Below are positions 34,280 to 42,620 of a stretch of DNA of 64,000 nt, one piece after another. Source of the stretch: Planctomycetota bacterium (GTDB lineage Bacteria > Planctomycetota > Phycisphaerae > Phycisphaerales > UBA1924); NCBI GenBank assembly GCA_039819165.1, contig JBCBSM010000001.1:372001-436000 (forward strand). The letters run 5' to 3'. The stretch's first letter is position 1; each line of letters opens with the position of its first letter. The position numbers and the translations under genes are program-made. Below the pieces are notes generated by a model. The model saw only the letters and a program-made list of their open reading frames with translations. It searched no databases and was not told the DNA's origin.

Positions 34280-35491
34280 ATGTCCAGGGCCGCACGCGGA
34301 ACCAGCCCGTACCTCTTCCTGGCGAGCAGCGCCAAGGGCGGCCGCAAGGTCGGCGTGCGCAGCGCCAGCAGCGAGCGCTCGCTGGCGTCGGGGCTCAGCC
34401 GCGAGCGACTCGTGCTCGTGCGGGCGTTCAAGCTGCCGGCCTGGATGTCGGGCGGCGGCCGGATGGGCCTCAAGGACCAGGCACGATTCAACAGTGTGCT
34501 GGCGCAGCTCGTCTCGCGGGGCGTGCCGCTGGTCGAGGCGCTGGACGTGACGGCGTCCTCGATCGACCGCCGGCACGCCTCCAAGGTCCGCCGCGCCCGG
34601 GCGATGGTCGCGGGCGGCTCGATGTTCGCCGAGGCCTGCGGCCGCGTGGGCATCGTCGATCCGGTGACCGCGGCTGTCTACCGCGCCGCGGAGCGCACGG
34701 GCGACCTCGGCGGCGCGTGCGACCAGCTGGCCCGCACGGCGGAGCGGCAGCTCAAGGTCCGCAGCAAGGCCGTCACGCTGCTGTTCTACCCGCTGATCGT
34801 GCTGGCCGTCAGCCTGCTGGTGGGCTGGGCGATGCTGACCTTCATCGTGCCGATGATCGGCTCCAACCTCGAGGGCCTGGGCGGCGAGCTGCCGCTGGTC
34901 ACCGTGGTGCTCATGACCGTCGGCGACGCCATCCGCGGCAACCTGCCGCTCTTCTTCCTGGGTCTGCTCGTGCTCGTCGTACTGGCCGCGGTGTTCCGCG
35001 CACCGCTATGGCGGGGCCTCTGGAGCGTCGTCCGCCGGCTGCCGGCGATGCGGCAGCTGGTGCTGGCGCAGGAATCCACGCAGTTCTTCTCGGTGATGGC
35101 GGCCATGACCCGCTCGGGCGTGACGCTGGCCGATGCGCTGGTCGTCGGCTACCGCACGGTGAGCCACACGAAGCTCCGCCGCCAGCTCCAGACGCTCCAG
35201 CGGCGGCTGGTCGAGGGCGGCCAGCTCGCGCGGCTGCTCGAGGACGTCGAGGCCGTCCCGCTAAGCGTCCGCAAGCTGCTGATCGCCGCCGAACGCTCGG
35301 GCGACATCGAGAAGGCCTTCGACAGCCTCGCCGACGATATGGCCGAGGAGGTCGAGCGCCGCAGCGAGCGGGCGCTGGCGGTGCTCGAGCCGGCGCTGAT
35401 CATCTTCATGTTCCTGATGATCGGCACGATGGTGATCGCGATCATGCTGCCGTTGTTTACGGCGACGGCCAACATGGATCTAGGGGGGTGA
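34280..35491 (+). CDS. gspF: Type II secretion/type IV pilus inner-membrane platform protein F
   Basis: The F protein anchors the assembly ATPase and drives pseudopilus growth in the inner membrane. The 403-residue product has the duplicated T2SSF domain: copy one with RFNSVLAQLVSRGVPLVEALDV (about 68-89) and copy two with QFFSVMAAMTRSGVTLADALVV (about 268-289). Hydrophobic helices follow each copy (TLLFYPLIVLAVSLLVGW, LFFLGLLVLVVLAAVF, ALIIFMFLMIGTMVIAIMLP). The first 60 residues are basic and Ser-rich. A GGGAGG lies 11 bases before ATG 34280. The next gene is a classic G pseudopilin, supporting the call. No gspE lies in the window. Confidence 0.9.
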   Translation: MSRAARGTSPYLFLASSAKGGRKVGVRSASSERSLASGLSRERLVLVRAFKLPAWMSGGGRMGLKDQARFNSVLAQLVSRGVPLVEALDVTASSIDRRHASKVRRARAMVAGGSMFAEACGRVGIVDPVTAAVYRAAERTGDLGGACDQLARTAERQLKVRSKAVTLLFYPLIVLAVSLLVGWAMLTFIVPMIGSNLEGLGGELPLVTVVLMTVGDAIRGNLPLFFLGLLVLVVLAAVFRAPLWRGLWSVVRRLPAMRQLVLAQESTQFFSVMAAMTRSGVTLADALVVGYRTVSHTKLRRQLQTLQRRLVEGGQLARLLEDVEAVPLSVRKLLIAAERSGDIEKAFDSLADDMAEEVERRSERALAVLEPALIIFMFLMIGTMVIAIMLPLFTATANMDLGG

Positions 35492-35550
35492 GCGCCGGGC
35501 GGCAATCCCGCTCTCGCGCATCGGGTGAAGAAAGACACGAGGTGGACGAC

Positions 35551-35958
35551 ATGCACACGAAACAACGAACGCATCGCGCCGCACGCGGCTTCTCGCTGCT
35601 GGAGATCACGCTGGTGGTGCTGATCATCGGCGTGCTGATGGGCATCGCGGGCGTGGCCTTCCTGCCGCGTTTGCTGCAGGCCCAGTCAACGGCGACCGAG
35701 TCGACCATGACCACGGTCAAGCAGTCGCTGGAACAGTACAAGGCCCAGAATAACGCCTATCCGACGCAGCTGGCCCAGCTGGTGCCAAACTATCTATCCG
35801 ACCCGCCGACCGATGGCTGGGACCGCCAGTTCTGGTACGCCACGCCGGGCCAGGCCGGCCGGCCGTTCGACCTGATTAGCGCAGGCGAGGACGGAAACTA
35901 CAGCACGGCCGACGACATCAGCGTCTGGACCCTCGGCCAGGACGGGCAGGCGAACTGA
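35551..35958 (+). CDS. gspG: Type II secretion major pseudopilin G
   Basis: The G pseudopilin is the main subunit of the pseudopilus. The 135-residue product has a prepilin leader cut by the prepilin peptidase after Gly (ARG|FSLLEITLVVLIIGVL), with Glu at position 5 of the mature protein. The C-terminal half carries the family calcium-loop pattern: FDLISAGEDGNYSTADDISVW, with conserved acids, Gly and Trp. GAGG lies eight bases before ATG 35551. It sits 60 bases after gspF. The length and the loop favour GspG over type IV pilins. Confidence 0.9.
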   Translation: MHTKQRTHRAARGFSLLEITLVVLIIGVLMGIAGVAFLPRLLQAQSTATESTMTTVKQSLEQYKAQNNAYPTQLAQLVPNYLSDPPTDGWDRQFWYATPGQAGRPFDLISAGEDGNYSTADDISVWTLGQDGQAN

Positions 35959-35963
35959 AAGGC

Positions 35964-36560
35964 ATGCCCACCTGCCGCACCCTGCGCACGAGCCGCCGTG
36001 GCATCACCTTCCTCGAGGTGGTGCTGGCGTCGGCGTTGCTCGGCATCGTGTCGATGGGCATCTTCAGCGCGATGAACTACGTCGTGCTGCAGCAGCGGCG
36101 GGCCGAGCAAGCACTCGGCGCCGCCGAGGTCGCCAACCGCGTCGTGGTCATGTTCCTGGACAACCCCGACGACATGCCCTCGAACGGCCAGCCGATCGCC
36201 TACGGACGGCACCTGTACCACTGGGACTACGCCGCCGCCCCGATCACGCTCTACGACCCGCAGGCCACCGACGACATCGCGCCGCTGCGGCTCGATCGGC
36301 TGCGCGAGCTCACGGTGACGGTGTGGCTGCACGAGGACACCGGCGGGGCCCGGCGGCCCGGCCCCGACGCGCCGACCATCACCGTCCGCCGCATGCTCGA
36401 TCCCGCGCCGACCCGTAACCCCGACACCCTGGCCCGTGCGATGGACGCCGGCCGCGTCGGCGGCATCTGGTTTGGCGACGGCGGCGGCACGCGATCCGGC
36501 GGTTCGCGGGGCGGGACGGCGGACGGCGGAGGGGGCGGCGGCCTCGGGGGCGGCAACTGA
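35964..36560 (+). CDS. Minor pseudopilin, GspI-like
   Basis: A 198-residue type IV pilin-like protein. The leader ends RRG|ITFLEVVLASALLGIV, with Gly-1 and Glu+5 typical of prepilin peptidase substrates. The body has no Cys and ends in a long Gly-rich tail (GGTADGGGGGGLGGGN). The position after gspG and before a J-like and K-like gene suggests the I role in the pseudopilus tip, but the sequence alone cannot prove I over H. It starts five bases after gspG and its stop overlaps the next start (TGATG). Confidence 0.7.
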   Translation: MPTCRTLRTSRRGITFLEVVLASALLGIVSMGIFSAMNYVVLQQRRAEQALGAAEVANRVVVMFLDNPDDMPSNGQPIAYGRHLYHWDYAAAPITLYDPQATDDIAPLRLDRLRELTVTVWLHEDTGGARRPGPDAPTITVRRMLDPAPTRNPDTLARAMDAGRVGGIWFGDGGGTRSGGSRGGTADGGGGGGLGGGN

Positions 36561-37648
36561 TGCGGCGGGCCGGCTTCACGCTGATCGAGGTCTCGCTGGC
36601 CGTGATGGTCGGCGCGGTCATCCTCGCCGCCGCCGTGGGCATGTTCACGACGATGGAGCGGGCGGACGCCATCGCGACGGTCCGCGCCGAGGAGACCTTC
36701 CACCTCGAGCGGATGCAGCGGGTGGCGACGCAGGCGATGGGCTCGCTGCTGATCGCCACCCGTGAGGAGGCCGACGAGGCCGCCGAGGCCGAGGCCGAAG
36801 CCGGCCAGGCCGCGTCCCAGACCGACGGCCAGCCCGGCGGTCAGGCCGATGTGCTCGACGACGGGCTGGACGAGGACGGCCAGCCGCTCGACGACGACGA
36901 GGAGTCCATGATCCGCCCCCGCGTGCTGCTCGAGCGCGACCCGGTGCTCGCCGGCCGCCCGATGACCCGCCGGGTGCGCATCGGCCATCAGGGGCTGGGG
37001 CCCGCCGAGTCGGCGATGGCCCAGCGGCTGGAGCTGACGCTGAGCGCCCCGCCCGTGCAGCAATCGATCGAGGACATGGAGCGCCGGTGGGATCTCGCCT
37101 TGCTGGGCGCACGGCCGCTCGATGCGGGCGATAACATCGACGATCTGGGCGCCATCCGCGGCGCCTTCGTGCTCCGCGACGAGCGGCGGGTGAACGAGCT
37201 GGGGCTGCCGGTGTTCAGCATGTGGTGGCGGCCGGTCGCCGCGGGCCTCGAGGCGGATCCGCGGCTGGCCTACGCGGTCGATCCCGCGGCCGTCGACGGC
37301 GCGGTGCTGCTCGTCGAGAACCTGGTTTGGGCCAGGTGGCGCTTCTACAAGCAGGGCGGGTGGCGGGAGGAATTCGACGCCTACGGCGAGATCGACCTGG
37401 CCGCGTATGCCGAGCTAGAGCTGACCACGACGCAGAACCAGACGGTCGCGTGGATCTTCGAGCTGGCCTGGACGCTCGGGCTCGATCCCGACGCCGAGGA
37501 CGAAGGGGAAGGGGACGGCGCGGACGGCGAGGGTGAGCCCGACGAGATCGACCCCACCGACGAACCGGGCGATGGCGGCGGTAGTCGGCCGCCGGCGGGT
37601 CGCGGTCCGCGCGATGGCCACGGCGGCGGCGTGGCGGGGGGCAACTGA
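36560..37648 (+). CDS. Minor pseudopilin, GspJ-like
   Basis: A 362-residue pilin-like protein, larger than typical GspJ (about 200). The leader RRAG|FTLIEVSLAVMVGAVIL has Gly-1 and Glu+5. An acidic, Ala/Asp/Glu-rich insert (EEADEAAEAEAEAGQAAS and on to about residue 115) interrupts the body. The last 50 residues are acidic and then Gly-rich, ending GHGGGVAGGN. The middle WRFYKQGGWREEFDAYG and VAWIFELAW segments look like the J body. It overlaps both neighbours by TGATG, and the junction sequence is the same 14 bases seen at the I/J junction. Confidence 0.7.
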   Translation: MRRAGFTLIEVSLAVMVGAVILAAAVGMFTTMERADAIATVRAEETFHLERMQRVATQAMGSLLIATREEADEAAEAEAEAGQAASQTDGQPGGQADVLDDGLDEDGQPLDDDEESMIRPRVLLERDPVLAGRPMTRRVRIGHQGLGPAESAMAQRLELTLSAPPVQQSIEDMERRWDLALLGARPLDAGDNIDDLGAIRGAFVLRDERRVNELGLPVFSMWWRPVAAGLEADPRLAYAVDPAAVDGAVLLVENLVWARWRFYKQGGWREEFDAYGEIDLAAYAELELTTTQNQTVAWIFELAWTLGLDPDAEDEGEGDGADGEGEPDEIDPTDEPGDGGGSRPPAGRGPRDGHGGGVAGGN

Positions 37649-38493
37649 TGCGGGGTTGCGTACCGATCCGCCGCGGGTTCGCGCTGCCGCTGGTCGTGCT
37701 GCTGGCGATGGTGGCCACGATCGCCATGGCGGTGATGATGCAGCGGCAAGGCCAGCAGAACCTGACGCTCGTGCGGCAGGTGCAGTGGACCAAGGACCGC
37801 CACCTCGAGCGCGGGCTGCGGGAGGTCATCGGCGCGTGGCTGCCCAGCGCCGGCCGCCGGCTGGGCGAGATCTCGAGCCAGGGCGGGCATGCGCTGGACA
37901 TCCAGTTCGACGACGGGCGGTCGGTCCGCGTCGAGGTCTTCGACGCCCAGGGCTCGGCACTCGCGAACTTCGACGGCATCCGTGAGTCGCAGCTCGACGA
38001 GGCCGTCACGGTGCTCGAGGCGGTCGAGGAAGCCGCCGGCGGCGGAGACACCTTCGAACGCTGGACCCGCGACATCGGGCCGCTGCAGATCAGTGCCCGT
38101 ACCGCGCCCGAGCCGCTGATCGCGGCGGCGGCGTCCGCGGCACTCAGCCCGGGCCGAGCCGCCGATCTGGCCCGCGATCTCGTGCTCGCTCGCGAGGAAC
38201 CCGACGCGGCCGGCGGCAGCCACTGGATGCGGCGGCTGATCTCCGATTACTCGGAGACCGGCCAGGAGCGCACCCTGCTCACGGCGGTGTTCACCGCCGA
38301 GGCGGATCTGTGGAGCCTGCGCATCACGGTGTACGACCAGGACGGCGATCCCCGCGACCGCTACGAGGCGCTCGTCGAGGTCGACGGGCGGGAGATCCGC
38401 CGCCGGACCGATAGCGGACAGTTCGCACCCCTCGGCCCGTTCCAGCGGTGGCGCCGCGTGCCGAGCATCGAGGACGGACGCGTCCCACGCTAA
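37648..38493 (+). CDS. Minor pseudopilin, GspK-like
   Basis: A 281-residue protein with an N-terminal RRG|FALPLVVLLAMVATIAMAV. Like GspK, it has the Gly-1 cleavage context but no Glu at +5, the feature that marks K as the tip pseudopilin. The rest is soluble and hydrophilic, with two weakly repeated segments. Typical GspK is about 300-330 residues. It follows the J-like gene with a TGATG overlap. A hairpin begins five bases after the TAA stop, the only real gap in the operon. Confidence 0.65.
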   Translation: MRGCVPIRRGFALPLVVLLAMVATIAMAVMMQRQGQQNLTLVRQVQWTKDRHLERGLREVIGAWLPSAGRRLGEISSQGGHALDIQFDDGRSVRVEVFDAQGSALANFDGIRESQLDEAVTVLEAVEEAAGGGDTFERWTRDIGPLQISARTAPEPLIAAAASAALSPGRAADLARDLVLAREEPDAAGGSHWMRRLISDYSETGQERTLLTAVFTAEADLWSLRITVYDQDGDPRDRYEALVEVDGREIRRRTDSGQFAPLGPFQRWRRVPSIEDGRVPR

Positions 38494-38498
38494 GCTTC

Positions 38499-38521
38499 GG
38501 GGTGCCGCGTTGACGCACCCC
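38499..38521 (+). terminator. Intra-operon hairpin after the GspK-like gene
   Basis: GGGGTGC (38499-38505) pairs with GCACCCC (38515-38521) around a nine-base loop, just after the stop at 38493 and before the start at 38543. It has no T tract, so it may lower read-through or protect the upstream mRNA rather than end the transcript. Confidence 0.4.
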
Positions 38522-38542
38522 CCATCGCCGGGAGAGACCGCC

Positions 38543-39361
38543 ATGGCAGACCGCTCGGACAGGGCCGGACACCTCAGGCAGCGGCGGATCATGCAGGCCT
38601 CGGCCGCGGGCGTGGCGGGCGTGTGCGCCCTCATCGCCGTGGGGGCCGTGTTCGCCGACAAGTCGGTCACCCCCTACGAGGTGCAGCCGCCCGTGGTGCC
38701 CGAGGTGGAGGCGGCCTCCGCCGGCGCGGTCGACGTCTGGCGGGTCTCGCCCGACGCCATGGAGGTCAGCCTCGCCCGCGTGCACGAGATGGAGCCCGAG
38801 CCCACCCAGAGCGAGCAGGGCGGCGACGAGGGCGACCAGGCTCCGCCCCCACCCCAGGACGTCAAGCTCGTCGCGACCATCGGCGCCGGCGAGAACCTGT
38901 CGGCCGTCATCCGCGAGGGCGCCACGCAGCTGGTGCTCCGCAAGGGCGAGCGGGCGGGGGGGTGGCAGGCCCTCGACGTCCAGTCCAGGTCGGCCCGCAT
39001 CCGCAAGGGCCGCGTTACCAAGGACCTCACGCTGGATCCGCCCATGCTGCTCGTGAGCGACATCGGCTTCGGCGGGGGCGGCGACGTGGGCACCCAGGGC
39101 GTTGCCCAGCCCGGCCAGCGCGCCCGCACGACCGTCAGCGGCGTGGGCGAGGACCGCACGGTCTCGCCCACGACCACACGCTTCTCGCGCCGGCAGCCGG
39201 GCACCGCCTCGAGCGGCGGCCGGCAGGGCCAGGGGGGCCAGGGCCAGGGCGGCCGCGACCGACGACAGCAGGAGCAAGAGCAGGGACAGCCGCGGGCGCG
39301 CACCGGCGGTGGCAACGGCGGCGGTAATGGCGGCAATGTGGGCGGCGGGGGGAACAATTGA
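38543..39361 (+). CDS. GspC-like inner-membrane/periplasmic secretion protein (tentative)
   Basis: A 272-residue protein with one N-terminal transmembrane helix (ASAAGVAGVCALIAVGAVF) and a periplasmic part. A central segment, VKLVATIGAGENLSAVIREG and GERAGGWQALDVQSRSARI, has the rhythm of the homology region of GspC, which contacts the secretin. The last 60 residues are Gln/Gly/Arg-rich and end GGGNGGNVGGGGNN. No PDZ domain is visible, unlike many GspC proteins. ATG 38543 is chosen because GGGAGAG sits nine bases upstream. Its TGA overlaps the TTG start of the next gene. Confidence 0.5.
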   Translation: MADRSDRAGHLRQRRIMQASAAGVAGVCALIAVGAVFADKSVTPYEVQPPVVPEVEAASAGAVDVWRVSPDAMEVSLARVHEMEPEPTQSEQGGDEGDQAPPPPQDVKLVATIGAGENLSAVIREGATQLVLRKGERAGGWQALDVQSRSARIRKGRVTKDLTLDPPMLLVSDIGFGGGGDVGTQGVAQPGQRARTTVSGVGEDRTVSPTTTRFSRRQPGTASSGGRQGQGGQGQGGRDRRQQEQEQGQPRARTGGGNGGGNGGNVGGGGNN

Positions 39362-40950
39362 CCGACCGCGTCTGCTTCATCGAGCGCGACGCGCGGGGTG
39401 ACCGCGTCCAGGCGGTGCGGCTCGTGAGCCCGCACGCCGAGGCGCGATGGGATAATCCCGCCGCCGGCGTGGCCGACGCCTCGGATCCACTCGGCGACGC
39501 CGATGCCGCCGCCGAGTGGATCGCCGAGCGACTCGCCGCCGACGGAGTCCGCCTGTCGGCGATCGCGATGGATGCCGCGGGCGCCCAGTGCGGCTGGATC
39601 TACGCGGGATCGGCCGAGCCCGCCGCGGTGAGGGCCGCCTACCTCCGCAGCAGCGAATCCGACTCGGACGACCTCGAATTCGACGAGGGCTTCGACGACG
39701 AGCAGGCAGCGCCCGAGGGCCTGGGCGGCATCGCCGAGCCCATGGACGCCTCGATCGAGCCGCTGGCGCCGGCCGCCCGGGACGAGCACGGCGCCCGCGT
39801 CGGCGTCGTGGTCGCGCCCGATGCCATCGTCCGTCTTGTGCTGGATGGGCTGGACCGCCGACGCGTCGACTTCGATGCCGTGCTCTCGCTCTGGCACGCC
39901 CTGGCGCTCGCCTGCGAGCCCGCGGGCGGTGCACGGCCCGATCGAGTCGTCGCCGAGAGCCCCGTCGTGTGCGGCGGCGTGCTGGTGACGCCCGACGGCC
40001 GGTTGCTGTGGTGCTGGTCGCGAGAGCGGACGCTGCTGGCGGCGGGCTCGGTCCGCCTCGTGCCGCACGACGACGGCCCGATCGTGACGCCGGCCGACGT
40101 CGCCCGCGTCGCCAACGACTGGGTCGCCTGGAGCGCGCAGCTGGGAGTCTCGCCCGGCCGCCTTGCGCTCTTCCTGTGCCCGATGGCGGGGCCCGACGCC
40201 GTCGGCGACGACGCGGCGCTCACCGCGCCCGGGCTGGCAAACGCGCTGGCCGATGCCTGGCCCGATGCCGTCGCCGACGTCGAGATCGACGACGATCCCA
40301 TCCTCCGCGTGCTGCGAGCGATCGATGCCGGCGACGGCGACCTCGCGGCCGGGCACGGCATGGCCTCGCTCGCGACGCGGCCCGGGCGCTCGACCCGCCG
40401 CGTGTACACCCTCGCGGGCGTGGCGCTCATGGCACTCGGGGTCGCGCTCGGGGCCCTGGGATTCCGCTGGCAGGCCAAGGTCGGCGCCATGGAGGCCGAC
40501 GGCCAGAGGCTCCGCGAGGCCTGGCTGGCCGACGCCGCCGAGATCGAGCAGATGCTCGAGGAACCCGAGGGCACCATCACGGCCAGCGTAGCGCCGCTGC
40601 TGCAGCTCAACACGCTGGTGAGCAACGCGACGCGGGCCCGCAGCGTCGATCGCGCGCCGCCCAAGCCCGTCCTCCAGGAACTCGAGACGCTGACCTTCAT
40701 GCTCGGCGAACTGGGTGACGAGGTCGAGCTCCAGGACCTGTTGATCGCCGACGTGGCGCTCACGGTCAAGCTGACGACCGAGGATCCGACCGTGGCCGGC
40801 CGCATCAATGTGCTCATGGAGGACCTCGGGCTCACCGGCGAGGACGCCAACGTGGATTGGACGCTCCGATCCGACCAGCGTGGGGACCGCTACGAGGTCT
40901 CGCTCGCCGGCCTTTGGGTCCAGCGTCGATCCACCGGGGGACAGCCATGA
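39358..40950 (+). CDS. GspL/PilM-PilN-like inner-membrane secretion protein (tentative)
   Basis: A 530-residue protein that starts at TTG 39358, overlapping the upstream TGA. The first 340 residues are cytoplasmic, Ala/Asp-rich and globular. One transmembrane helix follows (VYTLAGVALMALGVALGALGF), and a short periplasmic part begins WQAKVGAMEADGQRLREAW. This topology (large cytoplasmic domain, one helix, small periplasmic end) is that of GspL, and PilN-like sequence follows the helix. An acidic stretch (SDSDDLEFDEGFDDEQ) is unusual. No alignment could be run, so the name is a topology-based guess. Confidence 0.5.
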   Translation: MTDRVCFIERDARGDRVQAVRLVSPHAEARWDNPAAGVADASDPLGDADAAAEWIAERLAADGVRLSAIAMDAAGAQCGWIYAGSAEPAAVRAAYLRSSESDSDDLEFDEGFDDEQAAPEGLGGIAEPMDASIEPLAPAARDEHGARVGVVVAPDAIVRLVLDGLDRRRVDFDAVLSLWHALALACEPAGGARPDRVVAESPVVCGGVLVTPDGRLLWCWSRERTLLAAGSVRLVPHDDGPIVTPADVARVANDWVAWSAQLGVSPGRLALFLCPMAGPDAVGDDAALTAPGLANALADAWPDAVADVEIDDDPILRVLRAIDAGDGDLAAGHGMASLATRPGRSTRRVYTLAGVALMALGVALGALGFRWQAKVGAMEADGQRLREAWLADAAEIEQMLEEPEGTITASVAPLLQLNTLVSNATRARSVDRAPPKPVLQELETLTFMLGELGDEVELQDLLIADVALTVKLTTEDPTVAGRINVLMEDLGLTGEDANVDWTLRSDQRGDRYEVSLAGLWVQRRSTGGQP

Positions 40951-41534
40951 GCGGCCTCGCACCCCATCCCGAGGCCGACGGTCCGCCGCCCGTCGATCGC
41001 ACCGAGTTGAGCGCCCGCGCGGCCGCCAACGAACAGCGGAGCAAGCCCAAGGGCCTGATCGTTGCCGGATTGCTCGTGCTGCTCGTGGGCGTCGTCTACA
41101 TGGCCGTCGGGTGGTCGTCGCTCTCGTCCGCGGCGACCAATCGGCGGAACGAGGCGGCCACCACGCGGAACGTCGCCTTCCAGAAGGCCGCTCTGGAGCG
41201 TGCGCTCCGCGACGGCGTCGCCGGCGGCGGCGACTACGCGCCCTTCGAACAATTCGCCCAGGAGGCCGACCTGGTGGCGCAGAGCGTCGGGCTGACGCCC
41301 GCGCCCCAGCTCAGGAGCCAGATCTCGACCGACGACCAGCGGACCGACCTGGTGCTGCAGACCTATCGCTACGAGAACATCCGTTCGCGGGACCTCGGCG
41401 CGCTGCTGGCGTGGGTCTCGGAGGTTCCCGAGCGCGTCCCGGGCATCGTCGAGATATCCCGCCTCGAGTTGACGCCCCGTCCGCGGGACTGGGAGCTGGA
41501 CGTGACATTCGTGAAGCCGGAGTTCCCCCGATGA
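40947..41534 (+). CDS. GspM/PilO-like inner-membrane secretion protein (tentative)
   Basis: A 195-residue protein with a cytoplasmic stretch of about 45 residues, one transmembrane helix (GLIVAGLLVLLVGVVYMAV) and a periplasmic domain ending RLELTPRPRDWELDVTFVKPE. This is the layout of GspM or PilO, which pairs with the L/N protein. ATG 40947 overlaps the TGA of the L-like gene (ATGA), so the pair is coupled, as GspL and GspM usually are. It overlaps the next gene in the same way. Confidence 0.55.
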   Translation: MSGLAPHPEADGPPPVDRTELSARAAANEQRSKPKGLIVAGLLVLLVGVVYMAVGWSSLSSAATNRRNEAATTRNVAFQKAALERALRDGVAGGGDYAPFEQFAQEADLVAQSVGLTPAPQLRSQISTDDQRTDLVLQTYRYENIRSRDLGALLAWVSEVPERVPGIVEISRLELTPRPRDWELDVTFVKPEFPR

Positions 41535-42160
41535 GCGTTCGCCCCGTGTCCCTGTGTCTCGCCGTGCTCGCCGGGGCGTTGCTGCTCGCGGGCTGCGCGT
41601 CCGATGGACGCCGCTCGGCCGCCGAATTCGATCTGGGCATCCCGGATACCACCGCCCAGCAGCGACAGGCGATCGAGCTGGTCAATCGCGGCTACGAGCT
41701 GTACCACGACGAGGACCGCGACTACGAGAAACGCAGCCGGGAGGCCGCCGAGCTGTTCCGCAGGGCGATTTCGCTCGATCCGGGCTTCGCGTCGGCCCAC
41801 TTCAATCTGGGCGTCTTCTACCTCGACAACCAGGCCTACCCGTCGGCCATCCAGTCGTTCCGCACGGCGCAGATCCTGACGCCGGCCGACTCCCGGGCCG
41901 CCTACCACCTGGGCGTGGCCTACGCGAGCATGCGGCGGCACGACCGCGCCATCGAGGCCTACCAGGATGCGCTGCTGGTCAATCCGAACGATCTGCTGGC
42001 GATGCGGGGGCTGATGGCCTCGTGCCGGCGGAGCCTCTACGCCGACCACGCCACCCTCGAGGCCATCCGCCGCGGGCTGGAGCTCGAGACCAGCCGCGAG
42101 TGGCGGGGGCACATGGAGCGCGAGGTGACCCGCCAGGAGCAGTTGCTGGAGCTGGGCTGA
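41531..42160 (+). CDS. TPR lipoprotein, possible pilotin (PilF/PilW-like)
   Basis: A 209-residue protein with a lipobox (LAGALLLAGC, Cys20) and tetratricopeptide repeats (AAELFRRAISLDPGFASAHF, YPSAIQSFRTAQILTPADSR, HDRAIEAYQDALLVNPNDLL). Secretin pilotins of the PilF/PilW class are TPR lipoproteins, and its place at the end of a secretion operon fits that role. The secretin gene is not in this window, so this is inference. The start overlaps the M-like gene by four bases. Confidence 0.7.
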   Translation: MSVRPVSLCLAVLAGALLLAGCASDGRRSAAEFDLGIPDTTAQQRQAIELVNRGYELYHDEDRDYEKRSREAAELFRRAISLDPGFASAHFNLGVFYLDNQAYPSAIQSFRTAQILTPADSRAAYHLGVAYASMRRHDRAIEAYQDALLVNPNDLLAMRGLMASCRRSLYADHATLEAIRRGLELETSREWRGHMEREVTRQEQLLELG

Positions 42161-42163
42161 GCG

Positions 42164-42607
42164 ATGGATCCCGCCGCGGCCGCCATACCGAACGCCCGTG
42201 GAGGCGTGCTCCGCGTCGTGCTGGGGGTCATCGCGGCGCTCGCCATTGCTGGCGTCGCCACCGCGATCTTCTACACCAAGCTCACGCCGACAGCCCCGGG
42301 CCCGGCGCGGGTCGTGCTCGTCAACGCGACCGGGGCGTCACTGATCGATCCCGGCATGACCCTGCGCGTGCCCGATGGCGGCACCGTGGCCGTCGCGCCG
42401 CCGCTGCTCGACGACGGCGACACCTGGCGGGTCTACGACGGACCGGGCCCGATCGAGATCGAGATGGTCCAGTTCGTGGACGCCGCGTCGGGCGCACCGG
42501 TGCAGCTTGACTCGCCGCTCGACGGGCCGGCCACCGGCGTGCTGACCCTGACCGTGGGCGCGGGCGGTGCGCTGTCGGTCGAACGCGGACCGCTGCCGCC
42601 CGAGTAG
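42164..42607 (+). CDS. Small membrane-anchored protein of unknown function
   Basis: A 147-residue protein with one transmembrane helix near the N-terminus (GVLRVVLGVIAALAIAGVATAIF) and a periplasmic domain of short beta strands (ARVVLVNATGASLIDPGM, TLRVPDGGTVAVAPPLL, GVLTLTVGAGGALSVERG). It starts three bases after the TPR lipoprotein and ends 13 bases before the convergent PIN-PhoH gene, so it is probably the last gene of the secretion operon. I do not recognise a family. Confidence 0.6.
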   Translation: MDPAAAAIPNARGGVLRVVLGVIAALAIAGVATAIFYTKLTPTAPGPARVVLVNATGASLIDPGMTLRVPDGGTVAVAPPLLDDGDTWRVYDGPGPIEIEMVQFVDAASGAPVQLDSPLDGPATGVLTLTVGAGGALSVERGPLPPE

Positions 42608-42620
42608 CCCGGGTGGAACG

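Noticed and set aside
31951-34653. A 900-codon frame antisense to the Hsp70 gene
   Set aside because: It is composition-driven, is opposed by a gene with full Hsp70 motifs, and has no domain.
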